In this document: one piece after another, positions 62,694 through 64,000 of the stretch
Layout of the letters: each line of letters starts with the position of its first letter
How positions within the stretch are numbered: the first letter of the stretch is position 1
From: Paenarthrobacter ureafaciens
Lineage (GTDB): Bacteria > Actinomycetota > Actinomycetes > Actinomycetales > Micrococcaceae
DNA length: 64,000 nucleotides
NCBI RefSeq assembly: GCF_004028095.1
Contig: NZ_SBHM01000007.1
Coordinates: 248,001 to 312,000, forward strand
Direction: 5' to 3'
The notes under the pieces: model-generated
What the model was told of the DNA's origin: nothing
Databases searched by the model: none
Seen by the model: only the letters and a program-made list of their open reading frames with translations
Made by a program: the position numbers and the translations under genes

Positions 62694-63266
62694 TTACAGG
62701 ACTTTGAAGTAGTCGAACGGTTCCTTGCAGTCCTGGCAGACAAACAGTGCCTTGCAGGACGTGGAACCGAAGCGGGTGAGTTCCTTGGTGTTCAGCGATG
62801 AACACTGCGGGCATTTCACGGCCAGGTTCAAACGGACAGGACCGGAATGGCCACCGGCGGCGGCCCGGCCCGAGGGCGGCGCAATGCCGTATTCCTCAAG
62901 CTTCGCCTTGCCGGACTCGGTCATCCAGTCAGTGGTCCACGCCGGGGACAGGACCAGGTTGATGTCGACCTTCGCGTAGCCTTCCTTTTCGAAAGCCTTC
63001 CGCAGGTCATCGCCAATGGCGTCCATGGCCGGGCAGCCCGAGTACGTAGGCGTGATGGTGACCTCGACGGCGGAAGCCGCCGGGCCGCCGTCGTGCCCGC
63101 CTCCCGAAGCAGCTGCTTCGGGGGACTCGACAACGCGCACGCCGCGCAGGATCCCCAAGTCCTCAATGGTGAGGACCGGGATCTCCGGATCGCAGACGGT
63201 GGACGCGACGTCCCACGCATGCTGTTCCGCGGCGGTCAAGGAGCTTACCGTGGCCATGGTGGTCAC
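62694..63266 (-). CDS. paaD: Phenylacetyl-CoA epoxidase accessory protein
   Basis: A 190-residue PaaD of the DUF59/MIP18 type needed to mature the iron centres of the epoxidase. The DUF59 domain starts ASTVCDPEIPVLTIEDLGIL and contains TPTYSGCPAMDAIGDDLRKA; the C-terminus has a four-Cys zinc-ribbon-like end: VKCPQCSSLNTKELTRFGS, then FVCQDCKEPFDYFKVL. GTG at 63266 overlaps the PaaC stop by 4 bp; an ATG at 63257 is the alternative. Gly-rich insert (AAASGGGHDGG) after the first strand is unusual. Confidence 0.92.
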   Translation of the reverse strand: MTTMATVSSLTAAEQHAWDVASTVCDPEIPVLTIEDLGILRGVRVVESPEAAASGGGHDGGPAASAVEVTITPTYSGCPAMDAIGDDLRKAFEKEGYAKVDINLVLSPAWTTDWMTESGKAKLEEYGIAPPSGRAAAGGHSGPVRLNLAVKCPQCSSLNTKELTRFGSTSCKALFVCQDCKEPFDYFKVL

Positions 63267-64000
63267 CAGCTCGCGCCGGGGTGCTCGCGGGCCAGGACCT
63301 GCATCTCGGCCAGGATGTACCCCATGTGCTCGGAGTGCTTACCGCGACGGCCGCCACCCGGAGCCTGCGGAACGGCAGGGATCTCCAGCTCGGCCTCGGT
63401 CAGGATCTCGCCGGTCAGGCGGTCGAACTCTGCCCGCAGGCTGGACGGCTGGACGGCAACGCCTGCTTCGGCGAGGCGCGTAGTGAGCTCATCGTCTTCG
63501 AAGAGTTCATCAACGTACGGCCATACGAGGGTCAGGCCCTTGATCATGCGCTCGCGCGACTCATCCGTACCGCCGGCAAGGCGCAGCACCCACTGGGCGC
63601 TGTGGTCACGGTGGTAGTCGACTTCCTTCACGGCCTTCGCAGAAATGGCTGCGATGGTGGCATCCGTGGACGCGGTGAGCGCCGTGTAGAGCTGGTACTG
63701 GTAGAAGCTCACAATGAACTGGCGTGCGATGGTCACCGCGAAGTCGCCGTTGGGCTGCTCGAAGAGGTGGGCCGAACGGAATTCGTGCTCGCGGCGGAAG
63801 TAGGCGAGGTCGTCTTCCGACTTGTCCCAAGCGGCACCGGCGTAGGTCAGGAAGGACCGTGCGTGGCCCAATTGGTCCAGTGCAATGTTGCCGAGGGCGA
63901 TGTCTTCCTCGAGCTCGGGAGCACGGGAAATCCAGTGGCCCAGGCGCTGGGCGAGGATCAGTCCGTCATCGCCCAGGCGCAGTGCGTACTCGGCCACATC
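63263..64000 (-). CDS. paaC: Phenylacetyl-CoA epoxidase structural subunit, 5' end outside window
   Basis: Structural, non-catalytic partner of the di-iron subunit PaaA in the multicomponent epoxidase. The visible part shows EYALRLGDDGLILAQRLGHW, EEDIALGNIALDQLGHARSF, a ferritin-like helix with FYQYQLYTALTAS, and VDYHRDHSAQWVLRLAGGT, all typical of PaaC (PaaI in older naming). The frame stays open to the right edge, where the last codons read D-V-A-E-Y, so the true start lies outside; the GTG at 63997 is probably internal. Upstream paaA and paaB are expected beyond the window. Confidence 0.92.
   Translation of the reverse strand, partial: DVAEYALRLGDDGLILAQRLGHWISRAPELEEDIALGNIALDQLGHARSFLTYAGAAWDKSEDDLAYFRREHEFRSAHLFEQPNGDFAVTIARQFIVSFYQYQLYTALTASTDATIAAISAKAVKEVDYHRDHSAQWVLRLAGGTDESRERMIKGLTLVWPYVDELFEDDELTTRLAEAGVAVQPSSLRAEFDRLTGEILTEAELEIPAVPQAPGGGRRGKHSEHMGYILAEMQVLAREHPGASW

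Noticed and set aside
60829..62712. A 627-codon plus-strand frame opposite the paa genes
   Set aside because: It spans two well-recognised genes on the other strand and its His/Gly/Val-rich composition mirrors their codon bias.

Overview
The window looks like a chromosomal segment of a high-GC Gram-positive bacterium of the Arthrobacter/Paenarthrobacter type (Micrococcaceae). The support is the third-position-GC-rich coding, the menaquinone genes, a twin-arginine PhoX-type phosphatase, a phenylacetate degradation cluster, wall glycopolymer genes ending in an LCP ligase, and an LAxTG-type wall-sorting signal. No rRNA, tRNA or CRISPR array was seen. Family names come from motifs read by eye; no database search was possible.

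Layout. 1-9.1 kb: menaquinone genes (isochorismate synthase cut by the left edge, menD, menC) interleaved with a polar amino-acid ABC importer and a PhoX-like phosphatase. menD is flanked on both sides by a spacerless 32-bp intergenic repeat. 9.2-16.4 kb: two uncharacterised genes, then a fructan/sucrose-type locus made of a LacI-family regulator, a GH32 fructosidase and a sugar ABC importer. A shared palindrome in front of the regulator and in front of the importer operon suggests one regulon. 16.5-23.0 kb: a PAP2 phosphatase, small and hypothetical proteins, an M28 aminopeptidase, an MFS transporter, a scar holding fused 3' remnants of MFS-like and PAP2-like genes, and a complete IS3-family element with inverted repeats and a 3-bp target duplication.

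23.1-29.9 kb: cell-surface genes. These are a secreted protein with seven chaplin-like repeats and a C-terminal LAATG sorting signal, a second low-complexity secreted protein, a metallo-beta-lactamase-fold hydrolase, and a secreted subtilase with five 50-residue FG-GAP/VCBS repeats behind an array of GTTCAAT half-sites. 30.0-34.4 kb: a branched-chain-type 2-oxo acid dehydrogenase operon (E1alpha, E1beta, E2) divergent from an Lrp/AsnC regulator.

34.4-60.6 kb: a large cell-wall glycopolymer locus. It contains WecB and WecC (UDP-ManNAc and UDP-ManNAcA), a TagF-like polyol-phosphate polymerase translationally coupled to an alpha/beta-hydrolase-like protein, two hexapeptide acyltransferases, two giant two-domain glycosyltransferases, two GT4 enzymes, a TagGH-type exporter, two tiny paralogues with a C-x5-HDGxH motif, a Pro-rich surface protein, two secreted paralogues resembling DUF4434 glycosidase-fold proteins, an LCP ligase, a VanZ protein and a lipid kinase. 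Together they suggest a mixed polymer of amino-uronic acid and polyol phosphate that is made inside, exported by TagGH, attached by LCP and perhaps trimmed or modified outside. This is the part of the window most likely to hold an undescribed system. 60.7-64.0 kb: the distal part of a phenylacetate (paa) operon running off the right edge.
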